DNA from: Clostridia bacterium
Lineage (GTDB): Bacteria; Bacillota; Clostridia; Oscillospirales; Acutalibacteraceae
DNA: 64,000 nt
Direction: 5' to 3'
Assembly: GCA_017473165.1 (NCBI GenBank)
Contig: JAFUNA010000031.1
Coordinates: 1-64,000, forward strand
The position numbers and the translations under genes were made by a program. The notes under the pieces were generated by a model. The model was not told the DNA's origin, searched no databases, and saw only the letters and a program-made list of their open reading frames with translations. Shown piece by piece: positions 33,184 to 41,714 of this stretch; position 1 is the stretch's first letter; every line of letters starts with the position of its first letter.

Positions 33184-36100
33184 ATGATATTAAAATCGCT
33201 TGAAATGCAGGGATTCAAGTCATTCCCTGACAAAACCGTGCTTGAATTCGGCAAGGGCATAACAGCCGTTGTCGGACCAAACGGCTCGGGCAAAAGCAAT
33301 ATCTCCGATGCGGTGCGATGGGTATTGGGCGAGCAGTCCACAAAAACCCTGCGAGGAGCAAAGATGGAGGATGTTATTTTCGGCGGCACAAGTCAGCGAA
33401 AGGCTCTGGGCTATGCCGAGGTTACCCTGCGTCTTGACAACTCCGACAGGGGACTCAACAACGATAAGGACGAGGTTTCCGTAACCCGCCGCTACTACCG
33501 CTCGGGTGAAAGTGAATATAAAATCAACGGCGAGGTATGCCGCTTAAGGGATATCCACGAGCTGTTTATGGATACTGGTCTGGGTCGTGACGGCTATTCG
33601 ATGGTCGGTCAGGGCAGAATTGCAGACCTTGTTTCCGCACGCTCAACCCAGCGCCGTGATATGCTTGAAGAGGCTTCGGGTATTTCCGCATTCCGCTACA
33701 GACGTGCCGATGCAAACCGCCGTCTTGACCAGGCGGAGGAAAACCTTGTGCGTCTGCGTGACATTCTTGCGGAGCTTGAGTCAAGAATCGGGCCTTTGAA
33801 AACCCAGAGCGAAAAGGCAATGAAATTTCTTGCCCTTGCCGACGAAAAGAAAACCCTTGAAATCGGCTTGTGGCTTCACACAATAGAAAAATCCAAAAAC
33901 GGCTTGCGTGAGCAGGAGCATAAGCTCACTCTTGCTTCCTCGCAGTATGAAAAGACCGATAAGGAATTGGTCGAAATCATGGAAAAGATTGAGGCAGCAA
34001 TCCGTGAGGGTCAGGAGATGACTCTTGAAATTGAGCGTCTGCGTCAGAGCATTTCCGACAGCGAAGAGGAAGCCGCCGTTATCGACGGACGAATCAACGT
34101 TGAGAAAAACACAATCGAGCATAACAATCAGACCATCGAGCGTATCAGCGGCGATATGGGTGACAGCGAAACCTCCGCTGCCGAAATCGATGCACAGATT
34201 GAGCAGGCACAGAAGGATATTTCCGAAAAAGAAGCTGCCGCAGAGCTCAAAAAAGCCGCTCTTGCCGAGGAGCTTCAAAGGCTCAATGAGTTGCTTTCGC
34301 AAAACAGCGAAAACAGCGAAAAAGCAAAGGAAATCAATGACAAAATAACCGCCGCAGCTCTTGAACTTGCCGACAAGCGTGTTGAAAAATCAACCGCACA
34401 GTCAGCCCGCAGAGAGCTTTCCGCCAGAATCGAAAACATCAACGAGGTTATCGAAACAAGGGGCGGAGTTATTGATAATCTTGAAAAAGAGATGGCGGAT
34501 GCTCAAAAGGAGCTTGACCGTCTTAACGGTGAGGCGGCAGAGCACGAAAACTCTCTTGAAGGCTACAGAATGATAATCGGCACAAGAGCCGACAAGGTTG
34601 AGCGTTTCCGCAAAGAAATCGAAAACCTCAATCTTGACATTTACCAGAAAAATGCCCGCATAAAGATGCTTGATGACCTTGAAAAGAATCTTGACGGCTA
34701 CGCAGGCAGCGTTCAGAAGGTTATCAAGGAGTCAAAGAGAGGCTCAATCAGGGGCATTCACGGCACTCTTTCACAGCTTATAACAACTCCCGCCGAATAT
34801 GCGGTTGCAATCGAAACCGCTCTCGGTGCGGCAATTCAGAATATCGTTACCGACAACGAAAACACCGCAAAGCGAGCAATCAATTTCCTTAAGGAAAACA
34901 GAGCGGGACGTGCAACCTTCCTGCCGCTGACCTCCGTCAAGTCAAGACCCTTCACCGAAAAGGGACTTGAAAACTGCGAGGGCTTTGTTGACATGGCGGA
35001 CAAGCTGCTTGATTTTGACCCGAAATATTCCGAAATCATCGGCTCTCTGCTTGCGAGAACAGCGGTTGTTGACAACATCGACAACGGCATCGAAATGGCA
35101 AAGAAATTCTCCTACCGCTTCAAGATTGTAACCCTTGACGGTCAGGTACTCAACGCAGGCGGCTCCATGACGGGCGGCTCAAGAGGCTCGGGAGCGGGAT
35201 TTTTGAGCCGACAGACCGAAATCGAAAGCCTTAAGGAAAAGGTTTCGGCACTCGAAAAGACGCTCTCCGAAAAGAATGAGAGCTTCAAATCCCTTTCCGA
35301 GGACCTTGCACTTGTTCAGGCGGAGCTTGAAGCAAGCGAAGCCGAGCTCATCAAGGTTCAGGAGGATATAATCCGTGCGGAAAGTGCCCTTAATCTTGTT
35401 AAGGACAGATATTCCGCAGCAAAGGGTCATATCGACGAGCTTTCAGCCGAAAAGGAAAGAGCTTCGGCAAGAATTGCGGAATCCGAGCTTGCCGAGAAGA
35501 AGGCTGACGAAGAAATTGAGGCAATTTCAGCCCGCACCGAAAAGCTCAACGCAGAGCTTGACGGACTTAATGCCGAGCGTGAATCACTTGACAAGCTTCG
35601 CAGCGAATCGGCGGAAATTCAGAACGCACTCAACCTCGAAATCGTTGCACTTCACAAGGATATCGAGGCTGACAACGATATAATCGCAGGCTGCAATGAG
35701 CGAAAGGAAATCATCATCAGCCGTGCGGACAAGCTGGGCGAGGAAATTGCACAAATTAAGAAAGAAAACGAAGAAACGCTTGCAAATATTGCCGAATTGG
35801 AGCAAAAGGCGGCGCAGCTTCGTGAAAACTCGGTCAAGACCCGTGAAAGCATTGATTTGCTTATTGCAAAACGCACCGAGGGCGAGGCAAACAGCACAGC
35901 CCTTCGCACAAAAGAGCGTGAAATGACCGCCGAGCGTGAAAAGCTTGTTGCCGAGCTTGCAAGGCTTGAGGAACGCCGTAATGCGATGGATAACGAGCTT
36001 AAAACCGCACAGAACAAGCTTTATGACGAATATCAGCTTTCGCTGCGTGAGGCGGCTGACCTCGGAATTGTGCTCGATGATATTCCCAAGGCACAGCGTA

Positions 36101-36753
36101 CCCTGCAGGAAATCAAAAACAAAATCCGTTCTTTGGGCAGCGTAAACGTCGGTGCGGTTGAGGAATACAAAGAGGTTTCCGAACGCTACGAATACATGAG
36201 CGCCCAGATTGGTGACATAGAAAAAGCCCGTGAGGAGCTTATCAAGCTCATTGAAGAGCTGACGGGCAAAATGGCGGAGCGATTCCGTGAGCAGTTCAGA
36301 AGAATCAACAACCATTTCGGCGAAACCTTCAAGGAATTGTTTGACGGCGGACGTGCAGAGCTTGTGCTTGATGACCCGCAGGATGTTCTTGAATGTAACA
36401 TCAACATAAGGGTTCAGCCCCCCGGAAAGAACGTTCAGAATATTGACCTTCTTTCGGGCGGTGAAAAGGGTCTTGCCGCAATTGCACTCCTTTTCGCAAT
36501 TCTCAAGGTTACTCCCGCACCCTTCTGCATTTTCGACGAGGTTGAGGCTGCTCTTGACGACGTTAACGTCAGCCGTTACGCATCCTATGTCCGTGAAATG
36601 ACAAACAACACCCAGTTCATTCTCATCACCCACAGACGAGGCACAATGGACGAGGCGGATATGCTTTACGGCGTAACAATGCAGGAAAAGGGCGTTTCAA
36701 AGCTGCTTGAGCTCAAAACCGCAGAAATGGCAAAGAAACTCGGTCTTGAATAG
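33184..36753 (+). CDS. smc: Chromosome segregation protein SMC
   Basis: A 1189-residue condensin subunit of standard length. Head: Walker A GPNGSGKSNISDAVRWVLGE (about 32-51) and C-terminal signature LLSGGEKGLAAIALLFAIL with Walker B FCIFDEVEAALDD. Two long coiled coils (about 170-500 and 680-1020, heptad-rich, Glu/Lys/Leu) flank the hinge (about 515-670, GIHGTLSQLITTPAEYAVAI through GGSMTGGS). It organises and compacts origins after replication. Start ATG 33184 follows the radical SAM gene closely. ScpA and ScpB are not in the window. Confidence 0.97.
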   Translation: MILKSLEMQGFKSFPDKTVLEFGKGITAVVGPNGSGKSNISDAVRWVLGEQSTKTLRGAKMEDVIFGGTSQRKALGYAEVTLRLDNSDRGLNNDKDEVSVTRRYYRSGESEYKINGEVCRLRDIHELFMDTGLGRDGYSMVGQGRIADLVSARSTQRRDMLEEASGISAFRYRRADANRRLDQAEENLVRLRDILAELESRIGPLKTQSEKAMKFLALADEKKTLEIGLWLHTIEKSKNGLREQEHKLTLASSQYEKTDKELVEIMEKIEAAIREGQEMTLEIERLRQSISDSEEEAAVIDGRINVEKNTIEHNNQTIERISGDMGDSETSAAEIDAQIEQAQKDISEKEAAAELKKAALAEELQRLNELLSQNSENSEKAKEINDKITAAALELADKRVEKSTAQSARRELSARIENINEVIETRGGVIDNLEKEMADAQKELDRLNGEAAEHENSLEGYRMIIGTRADKVERFRKEIENLNLDIYQKNARIKMLDDLEKNLDGYAGSVQKVIKESKRGSIRGIHGTLSQLITTPAEYAVAIETALGAAIQNIVTDNENTAKRAINFLKENRAGRATFLPLTSVKSRPFTEKGLENCEGFVDMADKLLDFDPKYSEIIGSLLARTAVVDNIDNGIEMAKKFSYRFKIVTLDGQVLNAGGSMTGGSRGSGAGFLSRQTEIESLKEKVSALEKTLSEKNESFKSLSEDLALVQAELEASEAELIKVQEDIIRAESALNLVKDRYSAAKGHIDELSAEKERASARIAESELAEKKADEEIEAISARTEKLNAELDGLNAERESLDKLRSESAEIQNALNLEIVALHKDIEADNDIIAGCNERKEIIISRADKLGEEIAQIKKENEETLANIAELEQKAAQLRENSVKTRESIDLLIAKRTEGEANSTALRTKEREMTAEREKLVAELARLEERRNAMDNELKTAQNKLYDEYQLSLREAADLGIVLDDIPKAQRTLQEIKNKIRSLGSVNVGAVEEYKEVSERYEYMSAQIGDIEKAREELIKLIEELTGKMAERFREQFRRINNHFGETFKELFDGGRAELVLDDPQDVLECNINIRVQPPGKNVQNIDLLSGGEKGLAAIALLFAILKVTPAPFCIFDEVEAALDDVNVSRYASYVREMTNNTQFILITHRRGTMDEADMLYGVTMQEKGVSKLLELKTAEMAKKLGLE

Positions 36754-36784
36754 ACAAAAAACCGTAAATGACCGAAAAACGCTC

Positions 36785-36813
36785 TTGATTAATAAAATAG
36801 TGCATGATATAAT
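36785..36813 (+). promoter_or_regulatory. Promoter of the aminotransferase gene
   Basis: TTGATT (36785-36790) and TATAAT (36808-36813) with a 17-base spacer; leader about 43 nt with a CAAGGAGGAA ribosome site. Confidence 0.8.
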
Positions 36814-36863
36814 ACTAATGTATGAAAATATAGCAATAAATTGCTTTCAAGGAGGAACAGAAA

Positions 36864-38342
36864 ATGTCAAACCACGGTATCATTACATACCCCGATGCGC
36901 AGGCTGTTCAGAAGCAGCTTGACGAGCTTATCAAAAAGCCTATCTATTCAATCAGCCCCGAAGCTCTTAAGGCTTACGAGGAAAACTATTTCGATAAGAA
37001 ATGTGCAAAGTCAAAGGAAATGATTGAAGAAGCAAAGCAGGTTATTCCCGGCGGCGTTCAGCATAACCTTGCCTTCAACTATCCGTTCCCCCTTGTTTTC
37101 ACAAAGGCAGAGGGTGCATATCTTTACGATATCGACGGCAACCGTTACTATGACTTCCTTCAGGCAGGCGGTCCCACCGTTCTCGGAAGCAACCCTCCCG
37201 CAGTTCGTGAAAAGGTTATTGAGCTCCTCAACACCTGCGGACCTTCAACAGGTCTTTTCCATGAATATGAATACAAGCTCGCCAAGAAGATTGCTGACCT
37301 TATTCCCAGCGTTGATATGTTCCGTATGCTCGGTTCAGGTACAGAAGCTTGTATGACAGCTATCCGTGTTGCACGTCTTGCAACCGGCAAGAAAAAGATT
37401 CTTAAGATGGGCGGCGCTTACCACGGCTGGTCAGATCAGCTCGGCTACAGCATCCGTGTTCCCGGCTCAAAGTTCACACAGGCTCCCGGCGTTCCCCTCT
37501 TCTGCTTCAGAGATACAGACGAATTCTTCCCCGGCGACCTCAATGACCTTGAAAGAAAGCTCAAGGCAAACAGACTCAAAGGCGGCACAGCAGCAGTTAT
37601 GCTTGAGCCAGTTGGTCCCGAAAGCGGTACAAGACCCGTTGACAAGAACTTCTGCAAGGGCGTTGAACAGCTCTGCCGCAAGTACGGCGCACTCCTTATC
37701 TTCGACGAAGTTGTTACTGCTTTCCGCGTAAGCATGAGCGGTGCACAGGGCTATTTCGGCGTTTCACCCGACCTCACCGTATTCGGTAAGGTTATGGCAG
37801 GCGGCTATCCCGGTGCAGGCGGTCTCGGCGGTAAGAGAGAATATATGAAGCACCTTGGCTCCGGTCTTGACGGCGACGGCAAGAAGATCAAGAAGGCATT
37901 CTGCGGCGGTACAATGACCGCTAACCCCCTCAGCTGTATCGCAGGCTACACAATGCTTGAGGAAATGGAAAAGGCAGACGCTTGCTACAAGGCAGCACAG
38001 GCAGGCGACAGACTTACAGCAGGTCTTCAGGAAATCATCAAGAAGAGAAACCTTCCCTTCGTAGCATTCAACCAGGGTTCAATCTGCCACCTTGAAACCG
38101 TTGGTACAATGAACTATTCCATCAACTGGTGCAAGCCTTGGGGCATCCCCGGCGTTCTCAGCGCAACATCGGCACGCAAGAAGGAAATGACTCACATGGG
38201 TGCCGCTTACATGGCAGAAGGTCTTGTAACTCTTGCAGGCAGCCGTCTTTACACAAGCGCTGCTTACACAGACGAAATGATTGACGATGCAGTTGCAAGA
38301 TTTGACAAGGTATTCGAAAACATCGTTTGCCTCGAGAAATAA
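36864..38342 (+). CDS. Class III PLP aminotransferase, glutamate-1-semialdehyde aminomutase-like
   Basis: A 492-residue PLP enzyme of the class III group, about 60 residues longer at the N-terminus than HemL. Family features: GGVQHNLAFNYPFPLVFTKA, YLYDIDGNRYYDFLQAGGP, GSGTEACMTAIRVAR (phosphate-binding turn), GGAYHGWSD, LLIFDEVVTAFR and the Schiff-base lysine in VFGKVMAGGYPGAGG. It is not a clear HemL, since no heme genes are near; the neighbour is a class II aldolase, suggesting a catabolic pathway in which an amino compound is transaminated or rearranged. Codon use is strongly biased (high expression). It has its own promoter. The function beyond family level is open. Confidence 0.85.
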   Translation: MSNHGIITYPDAQAVQKQLDELIKKPIYSISPEALKAYEENYFDKKCAKSKEMIEEAKQVIPGGVQHNLAFNYPFPLVFTKAEGAYLYDIDGNRYYDFLQAGGPTVLGSNPPAVREKVIELLNTCGPSTGLFHEYEYKLAKKIADLIPSVDMFRMLGSGTEACMTAIRVARLATGKKKILKMGGAYHGWSDQLGYSIRVPGSKFTQAPGVPLFCFRDTDEFFPGDLNDLERKLKANRLKGGTAAVMLEPVGPESGTRPVDKNFCKGVEQLCRKYGALLIFDEVVTAFRVSMSGAQGYFGVSPDLTVFGKVMAGGYPGAGGLGGKREYMKHLGSGLDGDGKKIKKAFCGGTMTANPLSCIAGYTMLEEMEKADACYKAAQAGDRLTAGLQEIIKKRNLPFVAFNQGSICHLETVGTMNYSINWCKPWGIPGVLSATSARKKEMTHMGAAYMAEGLVTLAGSRLYTSAAYTDEMIDDAVARFDKVFENIVCLEK

Positions 38343-38471
38343 TTCCGACTGTAATAAATACGCCGTATGACCTTTATTCGCTTTCGACGTATACCCGATA
38401 CGCCTTCATGCGAGAAAAACGCCATCCGTCATAATTTCTTATCAGTCAGCAAAAAACACAAAAATAATTAC

Positions 38472-38502
38472 GGCGGGATAACCCATATCCCGCCTTCTTC
38501 TT
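38472..38502 (+). terminator. Hairpin between aminotransferase and aldolase genes
   Basis: GGCGGGATA (38472-38480) pairs perfectly with TATCCCGCC (38486-38494) and is followed by TTCTTCTT, 17 bases before the GAAAGGAAAA site of the aldolase gene. It may reduce rather than stop readthrough. The rest of the 183-bp gap (38343-38525) shows no gene and no convincing promoter. Confidence 0.6.
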
Positions 38503-38525
38503 AATTATGCGAAAGGAAAATAACC

Positions 38526-39725
38526 ATGGATGTTTTAACCGCTAAACAACTTGTTATTGCTGCAGGCGAAAAGCTTGTTGAAACAGGTCTTATCGCAAGA
38601 ACATGGGGTAACGTCAGCTGCCGTGTTGACGACAAAACCTTTGTTATAACTCCCAGCGGCAAGCCCTATATCGGTCTTACTCCCGACGATATCGTTGAGG
38701 TTGCAATCAATACCCTCGAATGGGGCGGCAACGTTAAGCCTTCTTCCGAAAAGGGCATTCATGCCGAGGTTTACAAGGCATATCCCGAAGCCGGCTTTGT
38801 TATCCACACCCACCAGAAGGTTGCTTCCGCAGTAAGTGCCCTTTCAAACGGAATTGAATCCGTTGCGGGCGAAGCTGCAAAGCTTATCGGCAACGTAATC
38901 CATCTCGGCGGCTACGGTCTGCCCGGCACAAAGAAGCTCAAGAAGGGCGTCACCAATGCTCTCAAGCTCAGCCCCTCAAAGGCAGTTATTATGGCTCATC
39001 ACGGTGCTCTTTGCTTCGGCAAGGACAGCGACGAGGCATTCGAGGTTGCAAACTCCCTTGAAAAGGTTTGTGCAGATTACATTCTTGAAAACGCAAAATC
39101 AAAGCTCGGATTAAAGTCAGACAATCTCGATGATTTCTGTACTGAAATTGCAGATAAGCTTACAAAATCTCAAAAAACTGTTGAAATTGATAAATCTATG
39201 TTGTATAATAGTACCTGCAACAGAGAGAGCGGCGAAATCGTTTTCACAAACCAGACCGACGGCTCTGAAATTTCAATGCCTATCAACGGCGGTGCAGGCG
39301 TTGCGGCTCTTGCGGAAATCGCAGAGGCACACAGAGATATCTATAATGCCTGCCCCAAATTCAACAATATAATCCATAACGCATCAAACGAGGTTGTTGC
39401 CGTTTCAAGACTCGGCAAAACAATGAGGCCTCTGCTTGATGACTTTGCTCAGATTTGCGGTCCCACCGTTAAATGTGCAAAATCCTATGATAAAGCCGCA
39501 AAGGCAATCAAGGGCAAGAACGCAGTTCTTATCAAGGATAAAGGTGCACTTTGCTGCGGTGCCAACGAAGGCGACGCACAGGCGGTTGACATGATTATGA
39601 GCAAGAGCGGCCTCACCTTGCTGACAACAAAGGTTTTCGGCAAGTCAAAGGCAATCAACCCCGCTGAAGCTTGGCTTATGAGAATTGTTTACACTCTCAA
39701 GTATTCAAAGCAGGCTTCAAAATAA
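38526..39725 (+). CDS. Tandem class II aldolase/adducin-domain protein
   Basis: A 399-residue protein made of two class II aldolase domains. Residues 1-210 keep the family features: TGLIARTWGNVSCRVDD, ITPSGKPYIGLTPDD, zinc ligands HTH in FVIHTHQKVASA and the second His pair in IMAHHGALCFG. Residues about 215-399 repeat the same order (NSTCNRESGEIVFTNQTDGS; NIIHNASNEVVAVS; VLIKDKGALCCGANEGDA) but the zinc-binding histidines are mostly lost. The first domain may be an active lyase or epimerase on a sugar phosphate; the second looks structural. It follows the aminotransferase and probably shares its message. Confidence 0.88.
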   Translation: MDVLTAKQLVIAAGEKLVETGLIARTWGNVSCRVDDKTFVITPSGKPYIGLTPDDIVEVAINTLEWGGNVKPSSEKGIHAEVYKAYPEAGFVIHTHQKVASAVSALSNGIESVAGEAAKLIGNVIHLGGYGLPGTKKLKKGVTNALKLSPSKAVIMAHHGALCFGKDSDEAFEVANSLEKVCADYILENAKSKLGLKSDNLDDFCTEIADKLTKSQKTVEIDKSMLYNSTCNRESGEIVFTNQTDGSEISMPINGGAGVAALAEIAEAHRDIYNACPKFNNIIHNASNEVVAVSRLGKTMRPLLDDFAQICGPTVKCAKSYDKAAKAIKGKNAVLIKDKGALCCGANEGDAQAVDMIMSKSGLTLLTTKVFGKSKAINPAEAWLMRIVYTLKYSKQASK

Positions 39726-39776
39726 TTAATTTGACCACTACCATCTTTTGTCCCCCCCGTTTTATACGAGAAAAAT

Positions 39777-39803
39777 CCGAGGCTGTTGGCCTCGGCTTTT
39801 TCT
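39777..39803 (+). terminator. Terminator of the aldolase gene
   Basis: CCGAGGC (39777-39783) pairs with GCCTCGG (39789-39795) around TGTTG and is followed by CTTTTTC. Confidence 0.88.
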
Positions 39804-39811
39804 TTATACGG

Positions 39812-39845
39812 CAAAAAATCCCCCGAACTTGCAGAAGTTCGGGGG
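39812..39845 (-). terminator. Terminator of the hydrolase cluster
   Basis: On the minus strand an 11-bp perfect stem (39845-39835 with 39830-39820, CCCCCGAACTT/AAGTTCGGGGG) is followed by ATTTTTTGC. Confidence 0.9.
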
Positions 39846-39854
39846 AAAATTCAT

Positions 39855-41699
39855 TTAAAACATTGCTTTGAAGGGATTGAACAGGTATTCGTTGAGAACC
39901 TCACGGATGCCCTTGAAAATAAGAGTGAAGGTGATGGGGAGCATTTCGGAATAGCCTGCCGTGCCGTAGTTATCATAAAGCCAGATGCTCATTTTTGAGA
40001 AGAAACCGGAGGGCTCTTCTTCTTCGTCGGCACCTCTTGCACCAACCTTAACAAGGATAGCCTTGAGTCTTTCTTCGATTTTTTCCTCCTGACCCTGATA
40101 GCAAACCGTGCCGTTAACAAAAGCTTCCGCTTCTTCAATTGCAGCAGCAAGCTCTGCGGCATCGTCTGCGTTCAGCTTTGAGGCGTCAACTGCCTTTGCG
40201 GCGGGGATGAGATTATTTTTGAGATCTCTGGGGTCTCTTGCACCGTTGAACTGGGGATAATCGGGAGTGGAGTAAACGCTCTTGATGTTATCGGTTGCAA
40301 GAAGCTCGGTTGCAAGGCTGATTATGATATCGTTTCTTGCGGTCTTTTCGTGATTCTGACCGTCAAAGTAGAAGGTTGTGTCGGGAAGAAGTCCTGTTGA
40401 AGCGTCAACAACATTGTCGGGAGAAATGTGGTTGTGGGAGGGGTCGGAGCAGTTTTTGCTTGTGTTAGCCTGCTTGTAATCCTCACCGAGAGTTTCGCCG
40501 ACGATAGCGGAGTGAACGCCCATTGCGGTTGATGAAAGGTGGATAACGCCGTCTGCGTTGTCCTCATTCCATGAAGTGCCTATCTGATAGAGGGGTGCAT
40601 CGTAGTCAACGATGTTGTAAACCTCAACGCCCTTGTCAACAAGAGTCTGAATGTTTTTCAGAGAATTCTGCTGTGCTTTGTAGTATCTGTCGGTCTGCTT
40701 CTTGATTTCGGGCTTGTTTGCAAGAAGTCTTGCGGCAGCCGAGGGATAATCCTCCTTGGGGCAAAGTCCCCAAAGGCTTGTTATGTTTGCGGCAACGTCT
40801 TCGATAAGGCAGTCTGCAACGTTGTTGAGCACGCCGAGAAGGACCTCGTCGGGAAGAATTCTTGCGATAACCTCAATCATTCTTGCGTCTTCTTCATCCA
40901 TAAGGGTTTCAAGGAAGCCGTTATAGAGGAAATCCTTGTCAAGGAAAGCGAGCTCTTTGTTGTAAAGGTCGCCGACGATGGTTGAGCCGTTGAGTGCGGG
41001 AACAATGTAAACAACCTTGTTGAGCTTATCCATAACGTCGGGATAATAGTCAAGAAGTCCGTTTGCGATTGAGCCGCCCATGCTGATGGGAACGATGTTA
41101 ACCTTATCGTGGCCTGTTTCTTCGATAACCATGTTTATGAAATCATAAAGACCGTCAATGGTTTCGTTAACGTTTGCAAATGAGTTGTATGCGTAATAAT
41201 AGAGGTGGTCTTCACCTGCGATTTCGGAATATGCCTGAAGGGGAATGTTGTCATAGATTTCGCCCTTTTCGTAGTCGCTGCATTCGGCAACGGAATAGGG
41301 ATATCTTTCAACCTCAATGTTGCCTGTGTTTTTGCCGTTTTCATCGCAAAGGTTAACCTCAAAAGCATCAAGAACAACATCACAGAGAGCGTCTGAAAGA
41401 CCCATGTCATGCTGTGTGAAAAGAGTGAGAAGAACGGGAAGGATTACCTTGGGAACGATTGAAGCAACGTCGAAAATTGCGGGGAAGCAGCCGATTCTGT
41501 CGCCGTCGTCGTCAAGAAGATAGTCGCCGTTTTCGTCAAGTGCCCAAACGTTGGACTGACCGATGCCGGGAACAACGATTGAAGGGCAGATATCGCAGTT
41601 TCCGCCGCATTCGGTTTTAACCTCGGAAGCGGATGCAAAAATTGCGGCACCCGACATGATGATTGAAACGGCAAGGAGAACTGATATTATTTTTTTCAT
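39855..41699 (-). CDS. Secreted alpha/beta hydrolase, third of three paralogs (C)
   Basis: A 614-residue secreted protein. Signal peptide MKKIISVLLAVSIIMSGAAI with cleavage near AFASA. The alpha/beta-hydrolase part has the oxyanion segment IVVPGIGQSNVWAL, the nucleophile elbow VPISMGGSIANG (P-x-S-x-G instead of G-x-S-x-G), and the conserved histidine region DPSHNHISPDNVVDASTG and FDGQNHEKTA. A three-helix FIVAR-like module follows (about 515-570), then an amphipathic C-terminal tail. It is closest to paralog B in the core and to A in having the helical module. Start ATG 41699 is used because AAAGGATG directly abuts the earlier ATG pair. Likely an esterase or lipase acting outside the cell; substrate unknown. 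Confidence 0.8.
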   Translation of the reverse strand: MKKIISVLLAVSIIMSGAAIFASASEVKTECGGNCDICPSIVVPGIGQSNVWALDENGDYLLDDDGDRIGCFPAIFDVASIVPKVILPVLLTLFTQHDMGLSDALCDVVLDAFEVNLCDENGKNTGNIEVERYPYSVAECSDYEKGEIYDNIPLQAYSEIAGEDHLYYYAYNSFANVNETIDGLYDFINMVIEETGHDKVNIVPISMGGSIANGLLDYYPDVMDKLNKVVYIVPALNGSTIVGDLYNKELAFLDKDFLYNGFLETLMDEEDARMIEVIARILPDEVLLGVLNNVADCLIEDVAANITSLWGLCPKEDYPSAAARLLANKPEIKKQTDRYYKAQQNSLKNIQTLVDKGVEVYNIVDYDAPLYQIGTSWNEDNADGVIHLSSTAMGVHSAIVGETLGEDYKQANTSKNCSDPSHNHISPDNVVDASTGLLPDTTFYFDGQNHEKTARNDIIISLATELLATDNIKSVYSTPDYPQFNGARDPRDLKNNLIPAAKAVDASKLNADDAAELAAAIEEAEAFVNGTVCYQGQEEKIEERLKAILVKVGARGADEEEEPSGFFSKMSIWLYDNYGTAGYSEMLPITFTLIFKGIREVLNEYLFNPFKAMF

Positions 41700-41714
41700 A
41701 ATTAACATCATCCT

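Noticed and set aside
35584..36633. Frame of 349 codons on the minus strand inside smc
   Set aside because: Fully inside a convincing SMC head and coil; amino-acid makeup is not protein-like and there is no start signal.
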